Program-made: the position numbers and the translations under genes
From: Pseudomonadota bacterium
GTDB lineage: Bacteria; Pseudomonadota; Alphaproteobacteria; Geminicoccales; Geminicoccaceae
Assembly: GCA_030549795.1 (NCBI GenBank)
Contig: JAUQQO010000016.1
Location: forward strand, 1-64,000
Direction of reading: 5' to 3'
Length of the DNA stretch: 64,000 nucleotides
Part shown: one piece after another, positions 17,348 to 26,031 of the stretch
Layout: every line of letters begins with the position of its first letter
Numbering within the stretch: position 1 is the first letter of the stretch
The notes under the pieces: model-generated
What the model was told of the DNA's origin: nothing
The model's database searches: none
Seen by the model: only the letters and a program-made list of their open reading frames with translations

Positions 17348-18346
17348 GTGCCGTCTGTGCCGACGATGCGTGCGATGCTGCTCGATGAGCCGGGCCGGCC
17401 GCTGCGGCTGGTCGCGCTGCCGATTCCCGAGCCGCAGCCGGGCGAGGTCCTCGTGCGCGTGCGCGCCTGTGGGGTGTGCCGGACCGATCTGCACCTCGTC
17501 GATGGCGAGCTTCCCGACCCCAAGCTGCCGATCATCCCCGGGCACGAGATCGTGGGGGAAGTGGCGGCGCTCGGAGAAGGCGTTGAGGGGCTGACCCTCG
17601 GCCAGCGGGTGGGGGTGCCGTGGCTCGCGCGCACTTGTGGAATGTGCCGCTTCTGTTCGAGCGGGCGCGAGAACTTGTGCGATTCGCCGCTCTTTACCGG
17701 CTATACCCGCGATGGCGGCTATGCCGAGTACACGGTCGCCGATGCCCGCTTCTGTTTTCCGTTACCCGCGGGCGATCCGATCGCCCAGGCACCGCTCCTC
17801 TGCGCCGGGCTCATCGGCTACCGCGCCTACCGCATGGCCGGCGCGGCGAAGCGGCTCGGCATCTACGGCTTCGGGGCGGCGGCCCACATCCTCGCGCAGA
17901 TCGCGCGCGCGGACGGTTGCGCGGTCTACGCCTTCACCCGCCCGGGCGATGCGGCGGCACAGGCGTTCGCGCGCGAGCTCGGTGCGGTGTGGGCGGGCAA
18001 CAGCGACGAGCTGCCGCCCGAGCGGCTCGATGCGGCGATTGTCTTTGCGCCGGTGGGCGCACTCGTGCCCTTGGCCCTACGCGCGGTCGACAAGGGCGGG
18101 GTGGTGGTCCTGGGCGGCATCCACATGAGCGACATCCCCTCCTTTCCCTATCGCATCCTGTGGGAAGAGCGCGTCGTGCGCTCGGTCGCCAACCTCACCC
18201 GCGCCGACGGGCTCGGTCTCTTCGCTAAGCTTGAGCAACTTTCGGTGGAAACACACACCGTCCGATTCCGGCTCGAAGAAGCGAACGCAGCCCTCGACGC
18301 GCTGCGCGCGGGTCGTTTGCAGGGGGCAGCCGTGCTGGTAATCTGA
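17348..18346 (+). CDS. Zinc-dependent alcohol dehydrogenase (AdhP/AdhA-like)
   Basis: A 332-aa medium-chain alcohol dehydrogenase. It has CGVCRTDLHLVDGELP (catalytic Cys), PGHEIVGEV (His-Glu), and the structural zinc motif CGMCRFCSSGRENLC. The shortened cofactor motif GIYGFGAAAHILAQ has GFGAAA rather than GxGxxG. This is typical of the family of zinc alcohol dehydrogenases that includes AdhA of enteric and soil bacteria. The first in-frame start is GTG 17348; ATG 17366 is the alternative and matches the usual N-terminus MRAMLLDEPG better, but it lacks a ribosome site. A Crp/Fnr regulator gene follows after 60 bases on the same strand, possibly controlling it. Confidence 0.87.
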   Translation: MPSVPTMRAMLLDEPGRPLRLVALPIPEPQPGEVLVRVRACGVCRTDLHLVDGELPDPKLPIIPGHEIVGEVAALGEGVEGLTLGQRVGVPWLARTCGMCRFCSSGRENLCDSPLFTGYTRDGGYAEYTVADARFCFPLPAGDPIAQAPLLCAGLIGYRAYRMAGAAKRLGIYGFGAAAHILAQIARADGCAVYAFTRPGDAAAQAFARELGAVWAGNSDELPPERLDAAIVFAPVGALVPLALRAVDKGGVVVLGGIHMSDIPSFPYRILWEERVVRSVANLTRADGLGLFAKLEQLSVETHTVRFRLEEANAALDALRAGRLQGAAVLVI

Positions 18347-18406
18347 GTGCGAGGCCTCCGATCGCTCTGAGATCGACGCGTCGGAGAAAAGGGAGGACGT
18401 CGGCTT

Positions 18407-19108
18407 GTGGACAAGCTCCAGCGCGTCCGCGAGGCGCTCGCCGACAGCGATGTCTTCGGTTGTCTGACCGATGAGGAGATTGACCGGCTTTTGAGCTTGG
18501 GCACCCTTGTTAGAGTGCCAGCCGGCAAAGTGATCTTCCAAAAAGGCGATCCCGGCGACAGCCTGGCGGTCGTGGTCAGCGGGCGGGTGCGGATCGGCAC
18601 GCTTACCCCCGAGGGCCGCGAAGCGGTGCTCAATTTCATCGAGCCCGGCGAGACCTTCGGCGAGATGGCGCTTCTTGATGGCAAGCCGCGCAGCGCCGAC
18701 GCCACCGCGATCGAGGCGTGCGAGCTCTTCTGTCTTAAGCGCCGGGATGTGCTCGCCTTTCTCGCCGCCCATCCCGACGTCGCGCTACGAGTGATCGGCC
18801 TGCTCTGCCAGCGGCTGCGGCGCGCCACCGAAATGGTCGAGGATGCGGCGCTGCGCAGCATGGGGCCGCGCATCGCGCGCGCGCTGTTGCGCCTCGCAGC
18901 CGATCATGGGCGCGAAATCGCAGGCGGTGTGCGGATCGAGCTGGACTTGAGCCAGCGCGAACTCGGCGCTTATTGCGGACTCGCGCGCGAGAACGTGAGC
19001 CGCCAGCTCGCGCTCTGGCGCGATGCCGGGTTGATCGGCAAAGAGGGACGGCGCCTTGTGTTGCGCGACCGCGCAGCGCTCGCGCGCATCGCCGCCGAAA
19101 GCCGCTGA
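18407..19108 (+). CDS. Crp/Fnr family transcriptional regulator
   Basis: A 233-aa regulator. The N-terminal cyclic-nucleotide-binding fold spans about residues 20-140 (IFQKGDPGDSLAVVVSGRVR and FIEPGETFGEMALLDGKPRS, the latter resembling the phosphate-binding cassette with Arg-Ser). A long dimerisation helix and a C-terminal winged HTH (LSQRELGAYCGLARENVSRQ) follow. There is no N-terminal four-cysteine cluster, so it is not an FNR-type oxygen sensor; cAMP binding is possible. The GTG at 18407 has a GGGAGGA site at 18391. It sits after a zinc alcohol dehydrogenase gene and before yjbQ. Confidence 0.9.
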   Translation: MDKLQRVREALADSDVFGCLTDEEIDRLLSLGTLVRVPAGKVIFQKGDPGDSLAVVVSGRVRIGTLTPEGREAVLNFIEPGETFGEMALLDGKPRSADATAIEACELFCLKRRDVLAFLAAHPDVALRVIGLLCQRLRRATEMVEDAALRSMGPRIARALLRLAADHGREIAGGVRIELDLSQRELGAYCGLARENVSRQLALWRDAGLIGKEGRRLVLRDRAALARIAAESR

Positions 19109-19131
19109 GGCGAACAACGGGGAGAATTCGG

Positions 19132-19548
19132 TTGATCCGGCGCGAGAGGCTGATCGTCGAGACCCGCGGGCGCGGTTTTCGCGATCTTACCGCGCGGGTG
19201 CGCGAGGCGGTGGCGCGTCTTGCCGGTGATTGCGACGGGCTCGCGCATCTGTTCTGCCGCCACACGAGCTGCTCGCTCATCATTACCGAGAACGCCGATC
19301 CCGACGTGCGCGGCGATCTCGAGCGGCTCGCGCGGCGCTGGGCGCCCGATGGCGATCCTATTTACGCCCATGAGCTCGAGGGGCCGGATGATATGGCCGC
19401 GCACGCCCGCACGGTGCTAACCGGCTGCGAGCTCACCCTGCCCATCGAGAAGGGGCGTCTTCTGCTCGGCACCTGGCAGGGCATCTTTTTGTGGGAGCAT
19501 CGCACCACCCCGCACGAGCGCGAGCTCGTGTTGACCGTGTACAGCTGA
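19132..19548 (+). CDS. YjbQ/UPF0047 family protein
   Basis: A 138-aa protein of the UPF0047 (YjbQ) family. The signature histidines and cysteine are in GLAHLFCRHTSCSLIITENAD, and a second conserved part is LPIEKGRLLLGTWQGIFLWE followed by HRTTPHERELVLTVYS. Members have weak thiamine-phosphate synthase activity, but the physiological role is unsettled. I chose TTG 19132, preceded by GGGGAG at eight bases, because upstream codons in this frame belong to the crp/fnr gene. The start is 24 bases from the regulator stop, so the two are likely co-transcribed. Confidence 0.85.
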   Translation: MIRRERLIVETRGRGFRDLTARVREAVARLAGDCDGLAHLFCRHTSCSLIITENADPDVRGDLERLARRWAPDGDPIYAHELEGPDDMAAHARTVLTGCELTLPIEKGRLLLGTWQGIFLWEHRTTPHERELVLTVYS

Positions 19549-19607
19549 AGGCCGCGCGCGTTCGATCCTTTCGCTGCCGACCGCGCTTTTGAGACCGGAG
19601 ACCCCAC

Positions 19608-19991
19608 GTGAGCGACCTTCCCGTCCTTAGGCTCGAGATCGGTTCCGTTGTGCTCACCGCCGATCTCTTCGATACCCCGACCGCGCGCGCGATTGCCCGC
19701 GCCGTACCGTTCGAATCGCGCGCCCAGAGATGGGGTGAAGAGGTCTATTTCGCGGTGCCGGTCGAAGCGGCGCGCGAAGCGGATGCGCGCGATGTGGTGG
19801 AGCCGGGCGAACTCGCCTTCTGGGTGGAAGGGCGGTCGATCGCCATCGCCTTCGGCCGCACTCCAGTATCGCGCGGCAACGAATGTCGGCTGGTCGCTCC
19901 GGTCAACATCTGGGGGCGGGCGCGCGAGGACGTGCGCGCGCTCAAGGTGGTTCGGCCCGGCGATCGCATCCGCGTCGCGCCGGGAGCATGA
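19608..19991 (+). CDS. Cyclophilin-like fold protein (TM1367/DUF369 type)
   Basis: A 127-aa protein with the arrangement of the small cyclophilin-like family. These parts are visible: LRLEIGSVVLTADLFDTPTA, WGEEVYFAVPV, ELAFWVEGRSIAIAFGRTPV and a C-terminal RPGDRIRVAP. Members have a cyclophilin-like barrel but no demonstrated prolyl isomerase activity. It starts with GTG 19608. Its stop overlaps the start of the next gene as ATGA, so it is translationally coupled to a Cys/Met-type PLP enzyme. The function is unknown. Confidence 0.75.
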   Translation: MSDLPVLRLEIGSVVLTADLFDTPTARAIARAVPFESRAQRWGEEVYFAVPVEAAREADARDVVEPGELAFWVEGRSIAIAFGRTPVSRGNECRLVAPVNIWGRAREDVRALKVVRPGDRIRVAPGA

Positions 19992-21151
19992 GCTCTATGG
20001 CGAGCCCGTCCCACAGCGTGCGCCCGGCCACCCTGCTCGCGCAGCTCGCAGGTGCGATCGACGAGGCAACGGGCGGACTCGTCCCGGCCTTGCAAGCCTC
20101 CACCACGTTCCTGCGCGATCCCGACAATCGCTACCGGCGCGGCTTCGATTACGGGCGCGACGCCAACCCGCTTACCCGTCTGTTCGAATCGGTGCTCGCC
20201 GCGCTCGAAGGGGGTGCCGCGGCGCGCGCCTTCGCCTCGGGCATGGCAGCCATGACGGCGGTTCTGCGCACCTTGCCTGAGGGTGCGCATGTGGTGGCCC
20301 CGCGCGTGATGTATTGGGGTTTGCGCAAGTGGCTGCAAAAGGCGGCAGCACGCAACCGGCTCTGTGTCGACTTCGTGCCGATCGACGATCTCGATGCCGT
20401 CCGTGCGGCGCTTCGGCCGGGGGTGACGCAACTTTTGTGGGTCGAAACCCCCGCCAATCCGACCTGGGTGGTGGCCGATCTCGCTGCGCTCGCCGAGCTC
20501 GCGCACTGGGCGGGGGCGCGTTTTGTCGTCGACAACACGGTGCCGACCCCGCTTTTGACCCGCCCGATCGCGTTCGGGGCCGATCTCGTCGTCCACAGCG
20601 CCACCAAATACCTCAACGGCCACAGCGATGTGGTGGCAGGTGTGGTCGTCACGGCGCGCGAGGACGAATTCTGGGCCGAGCTCTGTCGCATCCGCCACGA
20701 CGAGGGGGCGATCCTTGGCCCCTTCGAGGCCTGGCTCTTGCTGCGCGGGCTGCGCACGCTCGCGGTGCGGCTCGCCCGCCAGTGCGCTTCTGCCCTGCAG
20801 CTCGCCGCCGCGCTCGAAGGGCATCCGGCGCTCGCGCGGGTGCTCTATCCCGGGCTCGCGAGCCACAAAGGCCACACCATCGCCGCGCGGCAGATGCAGG
20901 GCGGGTTCGGCGGCATGCTCTCGATCGTGGTGCGGGGAGGAGCGGAAGCGGCGATCGCCGCTGCGGCGGCGGTGCGGATCTGGAAACGGGCGACCTCCTT
21001 GGGCGGGGTCGAGAGCCTGATCGAACACCGCGCCTCGATCGAGGGCGAGGACAGCCCGGCACCGCCCGGGCTCTTGCGTCTTTCGGTCGGGCTCGAGGAT
21101 TGGCGCGATCTCTTGGCCGATCTCGAGGGCGCGCTCGCGCGCACGGGTTAG
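19988..21151 (+). CDS. Cys/Met metabolism PLP-dependent enzyme (trans-sulfuration family)
   Basis: A 387-aa fold-type I PLP enzyme of the cystathionine gamma-synthase/beta-lyase/methionine gamma-lyase family. Visible parts are FDYGRDANPLTRLFE, ASGMAAMTAVL, LLWVETPANPTW, the PLP aspartate in FVVDNTVPTPL, and the PLP lysine in HSATKYLNGHSDVVAG. The C-terminal SLGGVESLIEHRAS is also typical. The start is ATG 19988 (overlapping the upstream stop) or ATG 19997. The exact reaction (lyase or synthase, which sulfur amino acid) cannot be decided by inspection. The upstream YjbQ and cyclophilin-like genes are on the same strand. Confidence 0.88.
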   Translation: MSSMASPSHSVRPATLLAQLAGAIDEATGGLVPALQASTTFLRDPDNRYRRGFDYGRDANPLTRLFESVLAALEGGAAARAFASGMAAMTAVLRTLPEGAHVVAPRVMYWGLRKWLQKAAARNRLCVDFVPIDDLDAVRAALRPGVTQLLWVETPANPTWVVADLAALAELAHWAGARFVVDNTVPTPLLTRPIAFGADLVVHSATKYLNGHSDVVAGVVVTAREDEFWAELCRIRHDEGAILGPFEAWLLLRGLRTLAVRLARQCASALQLAAALEGHPALARVLYPGLASHKGHTIAARQMQGGFGGMLSIVVRGGAEAAIAAAAAVRIWKRATSLGGVESLIEHRASIEGEDSPAPPGLLRLSVGLEDWRDLLADLEGALARTG

Positions 21152-21752
21152 GCAAAGCGTATCCTCACGCCCGCATCCTCGTCCCCCGGCCGCGCTTTAG
21201 GCGAGAAGCGAGCGCGACGGCCACTCAACCTTCGACCGAAAAGCGCTGGCTGCGCGCTGGATAGAACGGAAGGCAAGGGGTCAAGCGGCGCATACCGCGC
21301 TTGCAAAGCTGGCCGCGCAGTTAGGCGTTTGGGCGCCCGTACGAGCGCGTTCGGATGCGGGGTTGGTTCCGTTTGTTCGCGGCCGCATCGCTCGCGTAGG
21401 GACAGAGCTTTCGCACCGACCGCGCAAGGGGCAGCAAATGGCCCCACTCTTCCCGACTTACGCTTTCTGGCCTCACGCCACGGCGGCTTGGAACATCGTC
21501 TTTTGGGCGCGCTGTTATCAGGGCCCGCCGGCTTTGCCGCGCGCGTGCAAGAACGCGCCCAGCGCGTGAACCGATGCCGCACGCGCCTCACCGTCGGCAC
21601 GCCGAGCCGAAGCGAACCCGCAGGCCCGGTTCCGTTCCGGCACCCTCTCGGTCGGCGCGGGCCTGCGCGTGCGCAGCGGTTCCACACCGAGGATCGTGAC
21701 GCTATGTGCCGTGGTTGCCCGTGGGCGGGTAGCCAAAGGGGAGTGCGCGCCC
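21152..21752. other. 600-base stretch with no confident gene
   Basis: Between the PLP enzyme and the next dehydrogenase there is no reading frame that I recognise on either strand. One small candidate is ATG 21439 to 21569 on the plus strand (43 codons), preceded by AGGGG at a suitable distance. Its product is rich in aromatic residues (LFPTYAFWPHATAAWNIVFW) and has no known relative to me. No tRNA, terminator or clear repeat is visible. The GC content appears similar to its surroundings. Confidence 0.5.
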
Positions 21753-22799
21753 GTGACCGTCCGTGCTGTCGTCTGTCATGCCGCTTTCGATCTGCGCGTC
21801 GAGGAGCGCCCGTTACCTCCGCTCGAGCCGCACCAGGTGCGGGTTAAGCTCGCCGCGGCTGGTATTTGCGGCTCGGATCTGCACTATTATCACGAAGGTG
21901 GCATCGGTGATTTCCCAATCCTGGAGCCGCTCGTGCTCGGCCATGAGATGGCGGGGACGGTGGTGGAGATCGGACCCGCGGTGGTCGGGCTCGCGCCGGA
22001 AACGCCCGTCGCCGTGAACCCGACCTGGCCCTGCCCGGGCGTGCGCTTCGATCTCGGCGCCCGCGGCCATCTCGATCCCGAGATCCGCTTCGCCGGCTCC
22101 GCCCGCACGCTTCCCCACACCCAGGGCTTCTTCCAAGAGCTCGTCACGGTGCGCGCCGAACAGTGCCGCCCGGTGCCCGCTAACCTGCCGCTCGAAGAGG
22201 CGGCGATGGCCGAACCCTTGGCCTGTTGCCTGCACGCCATCCGCCGCGCCGGCGACGTGCTCGGCCGGCACGTGATGGTGTTGGGCTGTGGTCCCATCGG
22301 CTGTTTGACGATCGCAGCCGCTCGCCTGGCCGGAGCGGCACGCGTTACCGCCTGTGATCTCGTTGCGCAGACGCTTGCCAAGGCGAAGGCGATGGGGGCG
22401 GACGAAACGATCGATCTCGCCGCCGACCGCACCCCGCTCGAGCGGCTGCAGGCGGGTGGCGGGACGGTCGATGTGGTCATCGAAGCCGCGGGTTCGCCCC
22501 AAGCGGTGCGCGACGGGCTGCTCGCCGTGCGCCGCGGTGGGACCTTTGTCCAGTTCGGCGTTCTGCCCAAAGGCGCGCACCCCATACCGATCGACCCCAT
22601 CGTCGGCAAAGAGCTCGACGTCTTCGGCACCTTCCGCTTCTGGGAGGAGTTCGACTGGGCCGTGGATGCGATCGCCCGCCGCCGCATCGACGTGCGCCCG
22701 CTTTTGAGCGAGCTCGTGCCCTTGACCCGGGCCAAGGACGCCTTCGCGCTCGCGGCCGACCGTACCCGCGCGATGAAGGTTCAGCTCGTGCCCGGCTGA
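21753..22799 (+). CDS. L-idonate 5-dehydrogenase-like zinc dehydrogenase
   Basis: A 348-aa medium-chain zinc dehydrogenase close to L-idonate 5-dehydrogenases (IdnD). It has AAGICGSDLHYYHEGGIGDF, VLGHEMAGTVVEIG, EPLACCLHAIRRAGDVLG and a cofactor site VLGCGPIGCLTIAAARLAGA. Those enzymes oxidise L-idonate to 5-ketogluconate, which a gluconate 5-dehydrogenase like the one at 65-829 would reduce. I chose GTG 21753, which has AAAGGGGAG just upstream; the frame starts earlier but without similarity. The loop that normally carries four structural-zinc cysteines is short here (NPTWPCPGVRFDLG), so structural zinc may be absent. Confidence 0.82.
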   Translation: MTVRAVVCHAAFDLRVEERPLPPLEPHQVRVKLAAAGICGSDLHYYHEGGIGDFPILEPLVLGHEMAGTVVEIGPAVVGLAPETPVAVNPTWPCPGVRFDLGARGHLDPEIRFAGSARTLPHTQGFFQELVTVRAEQCRPVPANLPLEEAAMAEPLACCLHAIRRAGDVLGRHVMVLGCGPIGCLTIAAARLAGAARVTACDLVAQTLAKAKAMGADETIDLAADRTPLERLQAGGGTVDVVIEAAGSPQAVRDGLLAVRRGGTFVQFGVLPKGAHPIPIDPIVGKELDVFGTFRFWEEFDWAVDAIARRRIDVRPLLSELVPLTRAKDAFALAADRTRAMKVQLVPG

Positions 22800-22880
22800 G
22801 CCTCGATCGCCGATTTTCGGTTGCTTTCGCGTCAAACAAGGCTAGCTCTTGAGAACGGAGTGGTAAGGGAGGGGCTCGCG

Positions 22881-23117
22881 ATGAGCTTGATGAGCTATTT
22901 GGACAAGGCACAGCACCGGCTTTTTGATCTCGCGCGCATGCTCGATGAGCTGGGCGACAAGCCGGGCGTCAGCGATGCCCGCGCCGAACTCGAAGCGGTG
23001 CGCGAGCGCTTGAAGGCCTTGCGCATGCAGGGTGCCGATCTCTCGGAAGAAGCCGTGCAAGGCTTCTCGCAGCGCCTTGATACGCTGGTTGCCCGCATCG
23101 GCGCGCTGCGCGCCTAA
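22881..23117 (+). CDS. Small helical protein of unknown function
   Basis: A 78-aa protein with no family that I recognise. It begins MSLMSYLDKAQHRLFDLARM and is almost entirely predicted amphipathic helix with heptad-like leucines (DARAELEAVRERLKALRMQG). There is no signal peptide or membrane segment. The ATG at 22881 follows GGGAGGGG, a strong ribosome site. The frame begins earlier at 22821 without support. It stands alone between an IdnD-like gene and malonyl-CoA synthetase. Confidence 0.6.
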   Translation: MSLMSYLDKAQHRLFDLARMLDELGDKPGVSDARAELEAVRERLKALRMQGADLSEEAVQGFSQRLDTLVARIGALRA

Positions 23118-23221
23118 AGCGCAGCACCCGTGGCTTGAGCGCGCTTTAGGCTGAAGGCGACGGCGGCTAAAAGGGGCGCGCCGGGCATGCATGCGGGCGG
23201 CTCGGCGGCGGGGAGCAGGAG

Positions 23222-24760
23222 ATGGACGAGTCGCTGTTCGCCAAACTGCGCCAAGGTTTCGTGGGCCGCGAGGACGCGGTCTTTCTCGAGACGATCGATG
23301 GCCGGCTGTGGCGCTATCGGGACCTCATCGCGCGATCGGCCGCTTATGCGCGCATGCTCTGTGACCATGGTCTTACTCCCGGCGACCGCGTGGCGGTGCA
23401 GGTGGAGAAATCGCCCGAGAACCTCTTTTTGTACTTCGGCTGCATCCGCGCAGGTGGCGTCTATCTTCCCCTCAATACTGCCTACACGCTCGCCGAGCTC
23501 GACTATTTCTTGAGCGACGCCGAGCCCAAGTTGGTCGTGGTGGCCCCCGAGCGGGTCGAAGCGGTGCGCGCGCGCGTGCGCGATGCGGTGGTGCTCGCGC
23601 TCGATGCGCAGGGGCGCGGCAGCGCCGCCGAGGCGGCAGATGCTGCCGCGGGCGATTTCTCGGATGTTCCGCGCAGCGCAGACGATCTCGCCGCCATCCT
23701 CTACACCTCGGGCACCACCGGGCGATCCAAGGGGGCGATGCTCACGCATCGCAACCTCGCCTCCAATGCGCTCGTGCTCAAGGACTATTGGCGAATGACG
23801 GCCGAGGATGTGCTGTTGCACGCGCTGCCGATCTATCACGTCCATGGTCTGTTCACCGCTACCAACACGCTCGTAGCAGCGGGCGGATCGATGATCTTCT
23901 TGCCGAAGTTCGATCTCGATCTGATCTTCCGCTTCCTGCCGCGGGCGACCGTCATGATGGGGGTGCCGACCTATTACACCCGCATGCTCGCCGATCCGCG
24001 CCTCACCCGCGCGGCGGTCGCGCACATGCGGCTCTTCATTTCCGGCTCGGCGCCATTGTTGCCCGAGACCTTCCGCGCGTTCCAAGAGCGCACCGGGCAC
24101 ACCATCCTCGAGCGCTACGGGATGACCGAGACGGGGATGAACGCATCCAACCCCTACGAGGGCGAGCGGCGGCCGGGCACGGTCGGCTTTCCCTTGCCCG
24201 GTGTGGAGATCCGCATCACCGATCCCGAAAGCGGCCGGCCTCTGCCGGTGGGCGAGATCGGCATGATCGAGGTCCGCGGGCCCAACGTCTTCAAAGGATA
24301 TTGGAGAAATCCAGAGAAAACAAAAGCCGAATTCAGGCCAGACGGATTTTTTATCACCGGTGATCTCGGTCGCTTCGACGAAAAGGGCTATCTCGCGATC
24401 GTCGGCCGCGCCAAGGATCTCGTGATCTCCGGTGGCCTCAACGTCTATCCGAAAGAGGTGGAAGAGGCGATCGACGCTTTGCCGGGGGTGGTGGAAAGCG
24501 CGGTCATTGGCGTGCCGCATCCGGATTTCGGGGAAGCGGTGGTCGCCTGTGTGGTGCGCGCGCCCGGCGCTGCCATCAGCGAGGATGCGATCCAACGGGC
24601 GCTTCAAGAAAAACTCGCCGCGTTTAAGCGGCCGAAGCGCATTTTGTTCGTCGAGGAATTGCCGCGCAACAGCATGGGCAAGGTGCAAAAGAACCTCTTG
24701 CGCGAGCGATTCCGCGATCTCTTTGCGCAACCGCCGGCGATGGCGGGCGCAGCCTCTTGA
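23222..24760 (+). CDS. matB: Malonyl-CoA synthetase
   Basis: A 512-aa AMP-forming acyl-CoA synthetase that ligates malonate (or methylmalonate) to CoA. The P-loop is ILYTSGTTGRSKGAMLTHRN near residue 160. The adenylate motif is ERYGMTETGMNASNPYEGER, whose MxxSNPY part is characteristic of MatB. Further parts are FFITGDLGRFDEKGYLAIVG and the C-terminal catalytic lysine region RNSMGKVQKNLLRERF. The ATG at 23222 follows GGGGAGCAGGAG. In this organism malonyl-CoA could feed fatty acid synthesis. A malonate decarboxylase or transporter is not nearby. Confidence 0.9.
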   Translation: MDESLFAKLRQGFVGREDAVFLETIDGRLWRYRDLIARSAAYARMLCDHGLTPGDRVAVQVEKSPENLFLYFGCIRAGGVYLPLNTAYTLAELDYFLSDAEPKLVVVAPERVEAVRARVRDAVVLALDAQGRGSAAEAADAAAGDFSDVPRSADDLAAILYTSGTTGRSKGAMLTHRNLASNALVLKDYWRMTAEDVLLHALPIYHVHGLFTATNTLVAAGGSMIFLPKFDLDLIFRFLPRATVMMGVPTYYTRMLADPRLTRAAVAHMRLFISGSAPLLPETFRAFQERTGHTILERYGMTETGMNASNPYEGERRPGTVGFPLPGVEIRITDPESGRPLPVGEIGMIEVRGPNVFKGYWRNPEKTKAEFRPDGFFITGDLGRFDEKGYLAIVGRAKDLVISGGLNVYPKEVEEAIDALPGVVESAVIGVPHPDFGEAVVACVVRAPGAAISEDAIQRALQEKLAAFKRPKRILFVEELPRNSMGKVQKNLLRERFRDLFAQPPAMAGAAS

Positions 24761-24832
24761 GCTCGGCCGGCTCCACACCTTTGCGTATCGGCGGCTGAAG
24801 AGCCGGGCGGCGCCTGCACGGCGGGGGGGGGC

Positions 24833-25621
24833 TTATTGCGCGGTCCAGCCGCCGTCGATCGTAAGTGCGGCGCCACGGATCTGAGAGGCCGCCTCCGAGC
24901 ACAAAAAGACCACGAGCGATCCGATATCCTCCGGGCTCACGAACTCCAGGCTCGGTTGTTTTTCGGCGAGCAGGGCGCGTTTGGCCTCCTCGAGCGCGAG
25001 GCCTTCGCGTGCGGCACGGTCCTCGATCTGTTTGTGCACGAGCGGGGTGAGCACCCAGCCCGGGCAGATGGCGTTGCAGGTGATGCGCGTGCGCGCGGTC
25101 TCGAGCGCCACCACCTTGGTGAGCCCGACGAGTCCGTGCTTGGCCGCGACGTAGGCGGATTTGTTGACGCTCGCAACGAGCCCGTGGGCGGAAGCGATGT
25201 TGACGATGCGGCCCCAGTCGCGGGCGAGCATCTGGGGCAGAACGAGGCGGATGGTGTGGAAGGCAGCCGAGAGGTTGACCGCCAAGATCGCGTCCCAGCG
25301 CTCGATGGGGAACTCGTGCACGGGGGCGACGAACTGGATGCCGGCGTTGTTGACGAGGATGTCGATTTTGCCGAGCTCGGCCGTGGCGTGCTCGATCATC
25401 GCCTCGATCTGATCGGGACGCGCCATGTCGGCGCCATCGTACACGACCTTAACGCCATACTCGCTTGCGAGCTGATCTTTGAGCCTGGCGATGAGCGGCG
25501 CCTCGCCGAACCCGTTGATGAGCAGATCCGCGCCTTCGCGCGCGAGCGCCCGCGCAATCGCGAGGCCGATGCCGCTTGTGGATCCCGTCACCACCGCCGC
25601 TTTGCCCGAAAGTGCGCCCAT
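24833..25621 (-). CDS. bdhA: 3-Hydroxybutyrate dehydrogenase
   Basis: A 262-aa SDR closely matching D-3-hydroxybutyrate dehydrogenases. It has the cofactor motif TGSTSGIGLAIARALA, NNAGIQFVAPVHEFP, the Ser-Tyr-Lys triad in VNIASAHGLVASVNKSAYVAAKHG, and CPGWVLTPLVHKQIEDRA, where the conserved QIxxRA segment is diagnostic. It interconverts 3-hydroxybutyrate and acetoacetate, connecting polyhydroxybutyrate turnover to acetoacetyl-CoA and so to the Ccr pathway. The ATG at 25621 has an upstream GGCGGGAGCAGGG. It is convergent with matB. Confidence 0.93.
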   Translation of the reverse strand: MGALSGKAAVVTGSTSGIGLAIARALAREGADLLINGFGEAPLIARLKDQLASEYGVKVVYDGADMARPDQIEAMIEHATAELGKIDILVNNAGIQFVAPVHEFPIERWDAILAVNLSAAFHTIRLVLPQMLARDWGRIVNIASAHGLVASVNKSAYVAAKHGLVGLTKVVALETARTRITCNAICPGWVLTPLVHKQIEDRAAREGLALEEAKRALLAEKQPSLEFVSPEDIGSLVVFLCSEAASQIRGAALTIDGGWTAQ

Positions 25622-26031
25622 CGCCCTGCTCCCGCCTTTCACCCGAGGCTCTCTTAGGCGAGCCGTGGCCAGGCTGTCGACGGTTGCAAGCGCGCCGAAC
25701 CGGCGCGAGGAGGCGTTGCTGCGCAAGGCAAGGCGCGGCGATCGGCAGCTTTGGGCTCGTGACCAGCTGTGTGAGCCCGAGCGGTAACCCAAGGCCCGCG
25801 CAAAAAATCGGGTTTTCGGGCCGGGAGTTGTGTCGGTTGCTCGAGCGCACCCGCCGCGATCGGCTGCGCCTTCTCAAAATCAGCGCTCGAAGCTGTGGCG
25901 CGCACAGGACCGCAACGATTGAGGATCGTTCATTCGAGCTGCACCATGCCGGGCCCGGCCCGTGCACCCCGCAACCGCGTTTTCGAAGGCAGATCGTGAT
26001 GGGGAGCCTATAGCCGAGCGGTCATCGTCGA
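25622..26031. other. 410-base intergenic stretch without a recognised gene
   Basis: This gap lies between the start of bdhA (minus) and the end of the ChaC-like gene (minus). Short frames exist on both strands but none looks like a protein family. It probably holds the bdhA promoter. A GGCTCGTGAC...GTGTGAGCC pairing near 25752-25775 is a possible hairpin without a T-tract. I see nothing else definite. Confidence 0.4.
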
